64,000 bases of DNA from contig NZ_QUMT01000001.1 of assembly GCF_003387155.1 (NCBI RefSeq), positions 945,066 through 1,009,065 of the forward strand, given 5' to 3'. The number at the start of each line of letters is the position of its first letter. The stretch's first letter is position 1. The notes beneath the pieces were generated by a model, which ran no database searches, had not been told where the DNA came from, and was given only the letters and a program-made list of their open reading frames with translations. Shown here in pieces: positions 16,855-25,339 of the stretch. The position numbers and the translations under genes were made by a program. Source of the DNA: Roseateles depolymerans (lineage in GTDB: Bacteria > Pseudomonadota > Gammaproteobacteria > Burkholderiales > Burkholderiaceae_C).

Positions 16855-17211
16855 CACTGAGTCCCTCTCTCGCAGAGGATGCCGTCCTGGCCCTCTGGGC
16901 CGGCGGCTCCCATCATTCTTGTTGGCCGGCCTCTCCGGAGGTGCTCGGGTCCTGCTGCCGAGCGGTACTGGGCCGGTCTGGGAATGATCGACCTTGTAAC
17001 CAATCGTCTTGAGGTCAATTTGCGGTGCCCGCGCAGCGCTTCGTAACAAGCGTGGAGAATTCACGCGGGATGGGACAGGGCAGGGGACAGGCGGCGGATG
17101 GGTTTTCGCCACAGTCCGGTCTGCTCGGTCTGCGCCCAGCGGCGTAGCCCGTGCCCAGCAAGTTTGTCGAGGCTCCGGGATACTGAGGCGCAACACTAGC
17201 AGGAGAACAAG
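16855..17211. other. Divergent intergenic region, no gene seen
   Basis: This 357-bp stretch separates the GGDEF-like gene from the SDR gene on the other strand. It must hold both promoters. I found no convincing -35/-10 pair, repeat or RNA, only a good Shine-Dalgarno (AGGAG at 17201) for the downstream gene. Confidence 0.5.
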
Positions 17212-18000
17212 ATGGATTTGGGACTGTCGGGCCGCTGGGCCCTGGTGTGTGCGGCCTCCAAGGGCCTGGGCGCGGGATGTGCCGAGGCGCTGGTGGCCGA
17301 AGGCGTCCACGTGGTGATCACCGCCCGCGGGGAAGAGGCGCTGCAGGCGCAGGCGTCGCGATTGCGCGGCCTCAATCCCCAGGTGCAGGTGGTGGCCGTG
17401 GTGGGTGACATCACGACGGAAGCGGGACGCGCCAGCGCGCTGGCGGCCTGTCCGCAGGTGGACATCCTGGTCAACAACGCCGGCGGCCCGCCTCCTGGCG
17501 ATTTTCGCCAGTGGGGCCGCGAGCAATGGCTGGCCGCGCTGGACGCCAACATGCTCACGCCCATCGAGCTGATCAAGGCGACGGTCGATGGCATGGCGGA
17601 GCGAGGCTTTGGCCGCATCGTCAACATCACCTCTGGCGCGGTGAAAGCGCCGATCGACGTGCTGGGCCTGTCCAACGGCGCCCGCAGCGGTCTGACCGGC
17701 TTTGTCGCCGGCCTGGCCCGCCAGCCGCAACTGGCCAGCCGCAATGTGACGCTCAACAACCTGCTGCCCGGTGCGTTCGACACGGAACGTCTGCAAAAAA
17801 CCCTAGCCGCCGGCGCCGAGAAGTCCGGCCGTCCGCTGGACCAGGTGCGGGACCAACGCGCCGCCGGCATTCCTGCCCGCCGCTTTGGCAGCGCGGCGGA
17901 GTTCGGCGCCCTCTGCGCCATGCTGTGCAGCGCCCATGCCGGCTACCTGACCGGTCAGAACATCCTGCTGGACGGCGGCGCCTACCCCGGCACTTTCTGA
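17212..18000 (+). CDS. SDR-family protein lacking the usual Tyr/Lys pair
   Basis: A 262-residue Rossmann-fold SDR with CAASKGLGAG (cofactor turn), ILVNNAGGPPPGDF and the C-terminal TGQNILLDGGAYPGTF. The catalytic region reads ITSGAVKAPIDVLGLSNGAR: the Ser is present, but Ser and Arg occupy the positions of Tyr and Lys in the usual YxxxK. Either the protein is not a classical reductase or it uses another acid. AGGAG precedes the ATG. The quinone oxidoreductase gene follows after 53 bp in the same direction and may be co-transcribed. Confidence 0.8.
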   Translation: MDLGLSGRWALVCAASKGLGAGCAEALVAEGVHVVITARGEEALQAQASRLRGLNPQVQVVAVVGDITTEAGRASALAACPQVDILVNNAGGPPPGDFRQWGREQWLAALDANMLTPIELIKATVDGMAERGFGRIVNITSGAVKAPIDVLGLSNGARSGLTGFVAGLARQPQLASRNVTLNNLLPGAFDTERLQKTLAAGAEKSGRPLDQVRDQRAAGIPARRFGSAAEFGALCAMLCSAHAGYLTGQNILLDGGAYPGTF

Positions 18001-18053
18001 TGTCCCGAACCTCCCCGAACCTCTGATTCCACCCTCATTCGAAGGAGACACCC

Positions 18054-19040
18054 ATGAGCGAACGTGCAGTCCGTCTGAGCCAGGCCGGCGGTCCCGAAGT
18101 CATGCAGCTACAGACGGTGGAGGTCGGGGATCCGGGGCCCGGCGAGATTCGCATCCGCCAGAAGGCCGCTGGCCTGAACTACATCGACATCTACCAGCGC
18201 AGCGGCGTCTACAACATCCCGATGCCGTCGGGCCTGGGCCTGGAGGGCGCGGGCGTCGTGGAAGCGGTGGGGGAGGGCGTGACCCATCTGCAGGTGGGCG
18301 ACCGGGTGGCCTACGCCAGCCAGCCGATTGGCGCCTACGCCACGGCGCGTGTCATGCCGGCGCGCTGCGTGGTGCGTTTGCCTGACAGCCTGAGCTTCGA
18401 GCAGGGCGCGGCCATGATGCTCAAGGGCCTGACGGTGCAGTACCTGCTGCGCAAGACGCTGCCGCAAGGCGGCCTGCAGGCTGGGGACCATGTCCTGTTT
18501 CATGCGGCGGCGGGTGGCGTCGGACTGATTGCCTGCCAATGGGCCAAGGCGCTGGGACTGCGGCTGATCGCCACCGCCGGCAGCGATGCCAAGTGCCAGC
18601 TGGCGCTGCAGCATGGCGCCGAGGTGGCCATCAACTACCAGCGCGAAAATTTCGCCGACCGGGTCAAGGAGATCACGGGTGGCGAGGGCGTGAAGGTGGT
18701 GTATGACTCGGTGGGCGCCAGCACCTTCGAGGGTTCGCTGGCCTGCCTGCGCAACTTCGGCCTGATGGTCAGCTTCGGCAATGCGTCGGGCATCGTGCCG
18801 CCGGTGCCCACCAGCGCACTGGCGGGCAAGGGCCTCTACCTGACCCGGCCGTCCCTGTTCACCCACCTGAGTTCACGCGAAGCCACGCAGGCGATGGCGG
18901 ACGATCTGTTCGGGGTCGTCGCCAGCGGCCACGTGAAGATCGAGGTGGAAAAGCAGTACCCGCTGGAAGCGGTGCAGCAGGCCCATCGCGACATGGAAAG
19001 CCGCAGCACGACCGGCGCGAGTGTGTTGCGGCTGGATTGA
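18054..19040 (+). CDS. qor: NADPH:quinone oxidoreductase, zinc-independent MDR family
   Basis: A 328-residue member of the medium-chain reductases. The blocks GLNYIDIYQRSGVY, GLGLEGAGVVEAVGEGV and the NADPH site HAAAGGVGLIACQWAKALG match quinone oxidoreductase (Qor/crystallin-zeta). No structural or catalytic zinc Cys clusters are seen. It would reduce quinones with NADPH in the cytoplasm. AAGGAG lies upstream of the ATG. A hairpin terminator follows at 19056. Confidence 0.88.
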   Translation: MSERAVRLSQAGGPEVMQLQTVEVGDPGPGEIRIRQKAAGLNYIDIYQRSGVYNIPMPSGLGLEGAGVVEAVGEGVTHLQVGDRVAYASQPIGAYATARVMPARCVVRLPDSLSFEQGAAMMLKGLTVQYLLRKTLPQGGLQAGDHVLFHAAAGGVGLIACQWAKALGLRLIATAGSDAKCQLALQHGAEVAINYQRENFADRVKEITGGEGVKVVYDSVGASTFEGSLACLRNFGLMVSFGNASGIVPPVPTSALAGKGLYLTRPSLFTHLSSREATQAMADDLFGVVASGHVKIEVEKQYPLEAVQQAHRDMESRSTTGASVLRLD

Positions 19041-19055
19041 CGCGCAGGCTTCGCC

Positions 19056-19077
19056 AAAGCCGTGCTGCGCGGCTTTT
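19056..19077 (+). terminator. Probable terminator after qor
   Basis: AAAGCCG (19056-19062) and CGGCTTT (19070-19076) form a 7-bp stem with a 7-nt loop and end in four T residues. It separates qor from the convergent YopJ-like gene. Confidence 0.65.
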
Positions 19078-19111
19078 CGGAGAAAGCCAATCTTCGAGGG
19101 TTGTGGTGCTG

Positions 19112-20335
19112 CTAGACCAGCGCGCCTCCGGCGAGTTTGAATCGTCTGGCGTGGCGGTGGACCACATGGTTCAGATACAGGTTCCTGCCGCCGTCCTCAG
19201 GCCCGGACTGCATGGCACGCCGCGCCGGCATCGCGACCTCGTCGAATTGCTGCAACCATCGGGCCCTGAAGTCGCTCACATCCGCCTGGCGGCCATCCAC
19301 CATGGTCATGGGGGCGCCCAGCCCTTGCAGGCCCGTCAGCGTTCTCACGCGATAGGTCTGACCCCGATGGTGGACATCGACCTCCGGCTCCATGCCAGCC
19401 ACGATGGCTCGGGCGACCTTGATGAAGAGGGTCGATTGGCTGTAGCGAAGGGACTGCGGTGAGGGCAGGAACTGATCAACGATCGGGTCCTGTGAAGGGT
19501 CCTTATGCTCGGCCTTGGAGATGATGAGGCAGTCATGGAGCAACTGGTGGGCATTCTTCTTCAAGAGCTCCTTCAGCAGACTGATGGCCAGGGAACCGCA
19601 AGAGTTCGAATCCGTTTGGGCAGCCACTTCCTTCTTTGGTTCCAGAATAAAACTGGAGAGATTGGTTTCTGCGTAGCGCAGTGAAGGGCATATCGCCGCA
19701 GCGCCGTATATTTCCGGCTCGTCACGCGCGATGCCGATCACGAGCTTCTGGGTAATGATGAACCCGGCCATATGACTTGGCCCCGTCGTCACGCCGGTCA
19801 CGCGCTTCTCCAAAGACGGACGCAGGAAGGCGATGGGGGCGACGGCTTGCGGCATCAGGTCGATGATGGTTTGAGCGGCCTGCCCCAGCGCCAGGCCCAC
19901 CGTTTGTGACTTGATGGTCAGTTGGCGGAGCGCATTCGAGATCTCCGTCTCGTCACCCTGCAGATCCTTGGTTTCCTCTTGCAGCCACTCCCGCTGCGCC
20001 TGCTGGAGTATTGGGTTGTCGTCGCCGCCGTTGATCCGGATGTCGATGCCATGCTGGATCTTGTAGTCCTTGGCGATCTGGCGGTACACCTCCACGGAGA
20101 GCGTCATGGGTCTGGGAACGACCGCTCGCGCCATGAACGCTGCCTTGTGAGGGCTGATGGGGCGGGTGCCATCGCTACGCTCAGTGCGGTCGCCGCAGCG
20201 GGTATCGAGTCCCAGGTCGGCCTTGGCGCCAGGGGCAGGTGGCGGAGCCTCGGCGCTTCCGTGCGCTGGCTCATCGGGTGCGTCGGCCAGATCGGCTTGA
20301 TCAAGCCCCCCGGCACTCCGGTCTGAAACTCTCAT
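19112..20335 (-). CDS. Candidate YopJ-family (CE clan) acetyltransferase, putative type III effector
   Basis: A 407-residue protein from the ATG at 20335; an in-frame GTG at 20398 would add 21 residues. The core shows the order expected for YopJ/HopZ/XopJ proteins: His188 (GPSHMAGF), an acidic DEP near 205-207, and Cys246 in QTDSNSCGSLAISLLKELL, with spacings of about 18 and 40 residues. Further on, LPSPQSLRYSQS matches the family's LP...KHxQS block. YopJ proteins acetylate Ser, Thr or Lys of host kinases and depend on inositol hexakisphosphate. The N-terminal 80 residues are disordered, as expected for a secretion signal. GC content is visibly lower than in the neighbours, suggesting transfer. 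Alternative: another CE-clan cysteine protease. Confidence 0.62.
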   Translation of the reverse strand: MRVSDRSAGGLDQADLADAPDEPAHGSAEAPPPAPGAKADLGLDTRCGDRTERSDGTRPISPHKAAFMARAVVPRPMTLSVEVYRQIAKDYKIQHGIDIRINGGDDNPILQQAQREWLQEETKDLQGDETEISNALRQLTIKSQTVGLALGQAAQTIIDLMPQAVAPIAFLRPSLEKRVTGVTTGPSHMAGFIITQKLVIGIARDEPEIYGAAAICPSLRYAETNLSSFILEPKKEVAAQTDSNSCGSLAISLLKELLKKNAHQLLHDCLIISKAEHKDPSQDPIVDQFLPSPQSLRYSQSTLFIKVARAIVAGMEPEVDVHHRGQTYRVRTLTGLQGLGAPMTMVDGRQADVSDFRARWLQQFDEVAMPARRAMQSGPEDGGRNLYLNHVVHRHARRFKLAGGALV

Positions 20336-20541
20336 CAGCAGGCATCCACTGTGGGTCGGTTGGAAGTCCCCTCTCGGCCCCCACACGATGGAAGGCACGA
20401 GGCGTTGGATCCCAGATAGTGGAAACGCTGGCGCTCCAGTTCAGCAGGGGGGCGAGGCGCAGCGTTTTGGCCGCAGGTGGACGGAGGGCGGAGCGGGCCC
20501 AGCCCTCACGAAGCCGCCGCCGTGCGGCAGCCCGTGCCGGA

Positions 20542-22245
20542 TCAGGCCGTCTGCTGACGCCCGATGGCCGGCGGCAGATCGTCGAAGTCGGCCGCGACGG
20601 TGTCCGCCGACAGCGGGTCTTCCACTGCCGACGGCGGCGTGCTGATGCGGGTGATGCCCACGGTGGACGGCAATTCGTCCAGCCCCGCCGGCACGGTGGG
20701 GGCCAGGCCGTCGATGTCGGTGTCCTCGTCCTGGTCTTCGACCGGCAGGTCCACGGTTTCGGTGCGCAGCACTTCGTCCAGCACCACCGGCTGGGCCAGC
20801 CGCACTTCAAAGCTGAAGCAGGAACCGGACCCCACCTGGCTTTCCACCTTCACCTCACCGCCCATCAGCTCCACCAGACGCTTGACGATGGTCAGGCCCA
20901 GCCCGGTGCCGCCGTAGCGACGGGTGATGCTGCCATCGGCCTGGGTGAAGGGGCTGAAGATCTGGGCGATCTGCTCCGGCGTCATGCCGATGCCGGTGTC
21001 GTGCACGGCGATGCGCAGGCGCAGCGGGCCGCCGATGTTGTCCTCGCTGGAGGCGGCGCGTTCGATCTCCACGCGCACTTCGCCCTTCTCGGTGAACTTC
21101 AGAGCGTTGCCCACCAGGTTCACCAGGATCTGGCGCAGTCGCAGCGCATCCCCCAGCAGATGCTGAGGCACGCCCGGCTGCACGCGGGCATGCAGCTGCA
21201 GGCCCTTTTCATGTGCCTGCAGCAGCAGCGGATGCAGGGCTTCACGCAGGCAGTCGTGCAGGCTGAAGGGCGCCTGGTCGATGATGACCCGGCCGGCCTC
21301 GATCTTGGCGATGTCCAGCAGGTCGTTGATGATGACCATCAATCCCTTGGCGGAACTGTGGGCCAGCTCGATGAACTTGCGCTGGCGCTCGTTCAGCTCG
21401 GTCTGCAGCACCAGCTCGGTCAGGCCCAGCACGCCGTTCATCGGGGTGCGGATCTCATGGCTCATGTTGGCCAGGAAGGAACTCTTGGCCTGGCTCGCCG
21501 CTTCAGCCGCTTCACGCGCTGCTTCCAGTTGGGCCTGGGTGGCCTTGAAGTCGCCGATGTCGCGCGCATTGAGCTGCAACACCACGTCGCCGCTCACCGG
21601 GTCGCGCATCGGGCGGGCGTCCACCGCATGCCAGCGGCGGCCATTGGCCGTGTGCAGCTCCAGCTCGGCCCCGAAGGTCTGCCCCGCACGCACCTGCGCG
21701 ACGATGCGCTTGGCCAGGTCCGGATCGGGGAACATGGCGCTGAAGTCGGTCGCGCCGATGGTCTTGCGCAGGCCGTTGAAGCACATGGCGGCGGCGGGGT
21801 TGCGCATCAGCACGCTGCCGTCGCGCAGCGAGAACACGGCGATGCGCACGGAGGTGTGCTGCAGCGCCTCCACCCCGCGCAGCAGGCTCTTGTCCACGCC
21901 GCTGACCAGCGAGTCGGCGGCAAACAGCATCACCTGGCGCTTGTCGGGCGTGCGGATGCCGCGGGAGACCAGCATCACCGTGGTGGGCTGGCCTTTGGGA
22001 TAGAGGGTCCACTGCTCCCGCACCACCTTGTTCTGGGCATGGTCGGCGGCATTGACGGCCAGACGCTGCACCACGGCCGCGCTGGTGTCGGTGAGATCGC
22101 GGGAGAGGAATTCTTCGGCGCTGTCGGCGCGCCAGAACTGCAGGGCAGCGGCATTGGCCCAAAGGTTGCGTTGCCGTTCCTGGTCATAGACCCACATCGG
22201 CACATCGAGCCAGTCGTAGTGGGTCAGACAGGAGAAATCGAGCAT
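20542..22245 (-). CDS. PAS-containing soluble sensor histidine kinase (orphan)
   Basis: A 567-residue kinase without membrane helices. Two PAS-like regions (about 10-120 and 125-240) precede the dimerisation box [15 protein letters not shown] with His263 and an ATPase domain ([33 protein letters not shown]). After about residue 500 an acidic tail ([12 protein letters not shown]) of low complexity follows; there is no receiver domain. The N-terminus ([20 protein letters not shown]) is a typical PAS start. No response regulator is adjacent. Confidence 0.88.
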   Translation of the reverse strand: MLDFSCLTHYDWLDVPMWVYDQERQRNLWANAAALQFWRADSAEEFLSRDLTDTSAAVVQRLAVNAADHAQNKVVREQWTLYPKGQPTTVMLVSRGIRTPDKRQVMLFAADSLVSGVDKSLLRGVEALQHTSVRIAVFSLRDGSVLMRNPAAAMCFNGLRKTIGATDFSAMFPDPDLAKRIVAQVRAGQTFGAELELHTANGRRWHAVDARPMRDPVSGDVVLQLNARDIGDFKATQAQLEAAREAAEAASQAKSSFLANMSHEIRTPMNGVLGLTELVLQTELNERQRKFIELAHSSAKGLMVIINDLLDIAKIEAGRVIIDQAPFSLHDCLREALHPLLLQAHEKGLQLHARVQPGVPQHLLGDALRLRQILVNLVGNALKFTEKGEVRVEIERAASSEDNIGGPLRLRIAVHDTGIGMTPEQIAQIFSPFTQADGSITRRYGGTGLGLTIVKRLVELMGGEVKVESQVGSGSCFSFEVRLAQPVVLDEVLRTETVDLPVEDQDEDTDIDGLAPTVPAGLDELPSTVGITRISTPPSAVEDPLSADTVAADFDDLPPAIGRQQTA

Positions 22246-22387
22246 GGGAGCGGTGGGGTCGTGGCCGCGTGGTTACATTCGGACGCAGGCATTGTCGCCG
22301 CGCGGGCGTGCCTGCGCATCCGGCGTGATGCCTATTCCGTCACGGGGCTGCTTCCGCTGTGGATGAGCGTGGCAAACAACGCGACGA

Positions 22388-22402
22388 GCGTCACGGTGAC
22401 GC
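22388..22402. promoter_or_regulatory. 15-bp perfect palindrome upstream of the PAS kinase
   Basis: GCGTCAC and GTGACGC flank one central G. It lies 143 bp upstream of the kinase start at 22245 and 129 bp beyond the lspA stop, in a 285-bp gap without genes. It could be an operator or part of a hairpin; no T-tract follows on either strand. Confidence 0.4.
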
Positions 22403-22530
22403 GTCTGGGCGGCGCTGCGGCCCCTGGCGGCAATCGCCCCGAACCCCGTCAGGATCGCCCGTTCCTGCCCTGGTTATCGATATGACAGCGCGTTTTTAGC
22501 GTCTCTGTCACAACGGGCTCCCGGCCCGTC

Positions 22531-23031
22531 TCAGTTGCGTTTCACCCGCCGCAGCTCGTCCCACACCAGCAGCACGGCGCCGACGGTGATGGCGCTGTCC
22601 GCCACGTTGAAGGACGGGTAGTACCACTGGTTCCAATGGAACTGCAGGAAGTCCACCACATAGCCATGCAGCAGGCGGTCGACCACGTTGCCGACGGCAC
22701 CGCCCAGGATCAGGCTCAGCGCGGTCGCAAACAGGGTCTGGTGGCCATGACGGCGCAGCAGCCAGATGATGAAGACCGTCGCGGCCACGCCCAGGCCGAC
22801 GAAGAACCAGCGCTGCCAGCCCGAGGCGCCGGCCAGGAAGCTGAAGGCCGCGCCGGTGTTGTGGGCCCGCACCAGGTTGAAGAAGCTGGTGACGTAGCGG
22901 CTGTCCCCGTACTGGAAGCTGTTGAGGATCAGCACCTTGGTGAACTGGTCCGCGATGATGATCAGCAGGGCCAGGCCCAGCCATTGGATCAGCCGGGCGG
23001 AGGAGGGGGCAGCAGACGAGGACTTGGCCAT
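22531..23031 (-). CDS. lspA: Lipoprotein signal peptidase (signal peptidase II)
   Basis: Cleaves the signal peptide of diacylglyceryl-modified prolipoproteins in the inner membrane. The 166-residue protein has four hydrophobic segments and the two catalytic Asp motifs, GNVVDR and FNVADS. It normally follows ileS directly; here its strand and phase match ileS (ends at 29325) but about 6 kb of other genes lie between. Confidence 0.95.
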   Translation of the reverse strand: MAKSSSAAPSSARLIQWLGLALLIIIADQFTKVLILNSFQYGDSRYVTSFFNLVRAHNTGAAFSFLAGASGWQRWFFVGLGVAATVFIIWLLRRHGHQTLFATALSLILGGAVGNVVDRLLHGYVVDFLQFHWNQWYYPSFNVADSAITVGAVLLVWDELRRVKRN

Positions 23032-23108
23032 GTGGGGGGACGCACGCGGATCAAACCCGCAACTGTACCGCCAGCGCGGTCCTGGCCAGCCGCTACAGTG
23101 CGACTGCC

Positions 23109-24509
23109 ATGAGACTGCGCCTGAAAATCCTGCTGCTTGCCATCCTGCCCCTGGTGGCGTCGCTGCTCCTGATCGCGGTGGCCGTCCGCCAGCAGGAGCG
23201 ACAACTGCTCGCCCAGGAGCATGCGGCCATGGAGCGCACCTACATGGATGCCCGCCGCGACGAACTGCGCCACTATGTGGAGCTGGCCGTCAGCACGCTG
23301 CAGCCGCTGTATGCCCATGCCGGCAGTCCGGAGCAGGTGGAAGCGGACAAGCGCGAGGCGCTGCGCCTGCTCTCCGCGCTGGACTACGGCGAGGATGGCT
23401 ACTTCTTTGTCTATGACCTGCAGGGCCGGGTGCTGATGCATTCCCGCCAGCCGGACCTGATCGGCCGCAATCTCTGGGAGCTGCGCGACCCGCTGGGCCG
23501 ACCGACCATCCAGCAACTGATCGGGCAGGCCCGCGCGGGCGGCGGTTATGTCGAATACCTGTGGCGCAAGCCGTCGTCCAGGGACATGGCGCCCAAGCTC
23601 GGTTACGTGGTGGCCATGGACCGCTGGAACTGGATGGTGGGCACGGGCCTGTATCTGGACGGCATGCGGGCCACGCTGCAACAGCTGGACCGGGAGGCGC
23701 AGGCCAACATCGCCCAGACCATGTGGTGGATTGCCGCCATCGCCGTCTTTGGCGTTGCACTGATCAGCGCCAGTGCGCTGGCCCTGAACCTCAGCGAGCA
23801 TCGCGTGGCCGAAGCCAAGTTGCGGGCGCTGGCGCATCAGGTGGTGCGTTCGCAGGAAGACGAGCGGGCGCACCTGTCCCGGGAACTGCATGACGGGGTG
23901 AGCCAGACGCTGGTCTCGACCAAGCTGCTGATCGAATCCGTGCAGCAGAGCGGGGACACGATGCTGCTGCCCCGCGCGCTGGAGCGGCTCAACCACAGCC
24001 TGGTGGAAGTGCGGCGGCTGTCGCATCACCTGCGGCCGGCGCTGCTGGACACGCTGGGCCTGGCTGCGGCGCTGGCGCATCTGGCGCGTGAGCTGGATGA
24101 AGCCGGCCCGCCGCAGGTGGACCTGCATGTGGCCGGCACGGCGCGGGAACTGCCCGAGCTGCTGAACACCGTGCTGTTCCGGGTGGCGCAGGAAGCGCTG
24201 ACCAACGTGGTCAAGCATGCGGCTGCAACCCGGGTGGACATGACCCTGGACTTCGCGCCCGAGTCCGACCGGTCCGATGCCGGCGGCGTGCTGCTGCGCA
24301 TCCAGGACAACGGCGCGGGCTTTGATCCTGACGCGGCCGAGCAGGGCGACCCGCGGCGAGGCATCGGCCTGCGCAACATGCGCGAGCGCATGGCGTCGGT
24401 GGGCGGCGCGCTGGAGCTGCAATCGAGCCCCGGCCACGGCACCCAGCTGGAGGCCTTCGTGGGCGAGGCCGCCATCCGTCGTCTGGCGCGAGAGAATCCG
24501 GCCTCATGA
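23109..24509 (+). CDS. Cache-domain sensor histidine kinase of the NarX/DegS type
   Basis: A 466-residue kinase. A first helix (6-26), a periplasmic sCache-type sensor (about 30-200, with [18 protein letters not shown] and [10 protein letters not shown]) and a second helix (203-226) precede a HisKA_3 domain with [18 protein letters not shown] (His261) and an ATPase domain ([33 protein letters not shown]). Cache domains of this kind bind small carboxylates. Its stop overlaps the start of the response regulator, and cstA follows, so it probably controls carbon-source uptake. Confidence 0.9.
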   Translation: MRLRLKILLLAILPLVASLLLIAVAVRQQERQLLAQEHAAMERTYMDARRDELRHYVELAVSTLQPLYAHAGSPEQVEADKREALRLLSALDYGEDGYFFVYDLQGRVLMHSRQPDLIGRNLWELRDPLGRPTIQQLIGQARAGGGYVEYLWRKPSSRDMAPKLGYVVAMDRWNWMVGTGLYLDGMRATLQQLDREAQANIAQTMWWIAAIAVFGVALISASALALNLSEHRVAEAKLRALAHQVVRSQEDERAHLSRELHDGVSQTLVSTKLLIESVQQSGDTMLLPRALERLNHSLVEVRRLSHHLRPALLDTLGLAAALAHLARELDEAGPPQVDLHVAGTARELPELLNTVLFRVAQEALTNVVKHAAATRVDMTLDFAPESDRSDAGGVLLRIQDNGAGFDPDAAEQGDPRRGIGLRNMRERMASVGGALELQSSPGHGTQLEAFVGEAAIRRLARENPAS

Positions 24510-25180
24510 ACGCCCAGACTTCGGTTCCAGACTCGTCGGCCCCAGCCGGCCCGGTGCGCATCCTGCTGGTGGACGACCATCCGCTGGTGCGCGAGGGCGT
24601 GCGCTCGCGGCTGCAGGGGGAAGCGCGGTATCTGGTGGTGGGGGAGGCCGGGTCGGCGGAAGAGGCCATGGTGATGCTGGTGTCCACCCAGCCGCAGGTG
24701 GTGCTGCTGGATGTGGGCCTGCGCGGCCAGAGCGGCATCCAGCTGGCCCAGACCATGCTGGAGCGGCAGGCCGACCTGCGGGTGCTGATGTACAGCATGT
24801 ACGACAACCCCGAATACGTGCAGCGTGCGCTGCAGGCCGGGGCGCGGGGCTATGTGCTCAAGGATGCGCCGGGCGGAGAGATCGTGGCCGCGATCGACGC
24901 GGTGGCTGCGGGCGGCACCTTCCTGAGTCCGGGCGTGTCCCGACGCATGTTCCGCAACCAGCAGCCGCGGCCGCTGCTGTCGCCGCGGGAGAGCGAGATC
25001 CTCACCGCGCTGGGACGGGGCGAATCCAGCAAGCAGATCGCCAAGGCGCTGAACCTGTCGGTGCGCACCGTCGAGACCCACCGGCAGAACATCAAGCGCA
25101 AGCTGGAACTGGACGGGCAGGCGGACCTCATCCGCTATGCGGTCGAGCATGCGCGCGGCCTGCATCGGGACCACGACTGA
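24506..25180 (+). CDS. NarL/FixJ-family response regulator
   Basis: A 224-residue regulator. Receiver domain with the acidic pair in LLVDDHPLVREGV, phospho-acceptor Asp69 (VVLLDVGLRGQSG) and Lys in YVLKDAP; C-terminal LuxR-type HTH (LSPRESEILTALGRGESSKQIA and TVETHRQNIKRKL). Partner of the upstream Cache kinase by 4-bp overlap. The inverted repeats at 25214-25245, between this gene and cstA, are a plausible binding site. Confidence 0.92.
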   Translation: MNAQTSVPDSSAPAGPVRILLVDDHPLVREGVRSRLQGEARYLVVGEAGSAEEAMVMLVSTQPQVVLLDVGLRGQSGIQLAQTMLERQADLRVLMYSMYDNPEYVQRALQAGARGYVLKDAPGGEIVAAIDAVAAGGTFLSPGVSRRMFRNQQPRPLLSPRESEILTALGRGESSKQIAKALNLSVRTVETHRQNIKRKLELDGQADLIRYAVEHARGLHRDHD

Positions 25181-25213
25181 GGTCCTCCTGCAACCTACCC
25201 CTTCCGGGTTATT

Positions 25214-25245
25214 CCCTACGTGGTCCTACGCCGTAGGACTAGTCC
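25214..25245 (+). promoter_or_regulatory. Inverted-repeat cluster upstream of cstA, probable response-regulator operator
   Basis: GTCCTAC and GTAGGAC (25223-25239) form a perfect dyad around GCC. A further CCCTACG (25214-25220) and TAGTCC (25240-25245) extend the same theme on each side, so three to four TAC-type half sites lie within 32 bp. The position, 95-126 bp before the cstA ATG, suits an activator of the NarL/FixJ class. Binding is inference. Confidence 0.5.
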
Positions 25246-25339
25246 AAGAGACGGATGTTCCGAACCAGTCAGGCACCGAAACTGCCGCACTGGCATACAG
25301 AGTGCGCGCTCCTGCGGCCGCACCGAATAAGGAGACATC

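Noticed and set aside
20239-22485. 748-codon open frame on the + strand
   Set aside because: It is antisense to the PAS histidine kinase and part of the YopJ-like gene and shows no domain.
25282-25306. Possible sigma54 -24/-12 elements upstream of cstA (TGGCAT-ACAGA-GTGCG and a shifted GGCAC...CTGC)
   Set aside because: Both deviate at the T-rich part of the -12 box, and NarL-type regulators normally work with sigma70.
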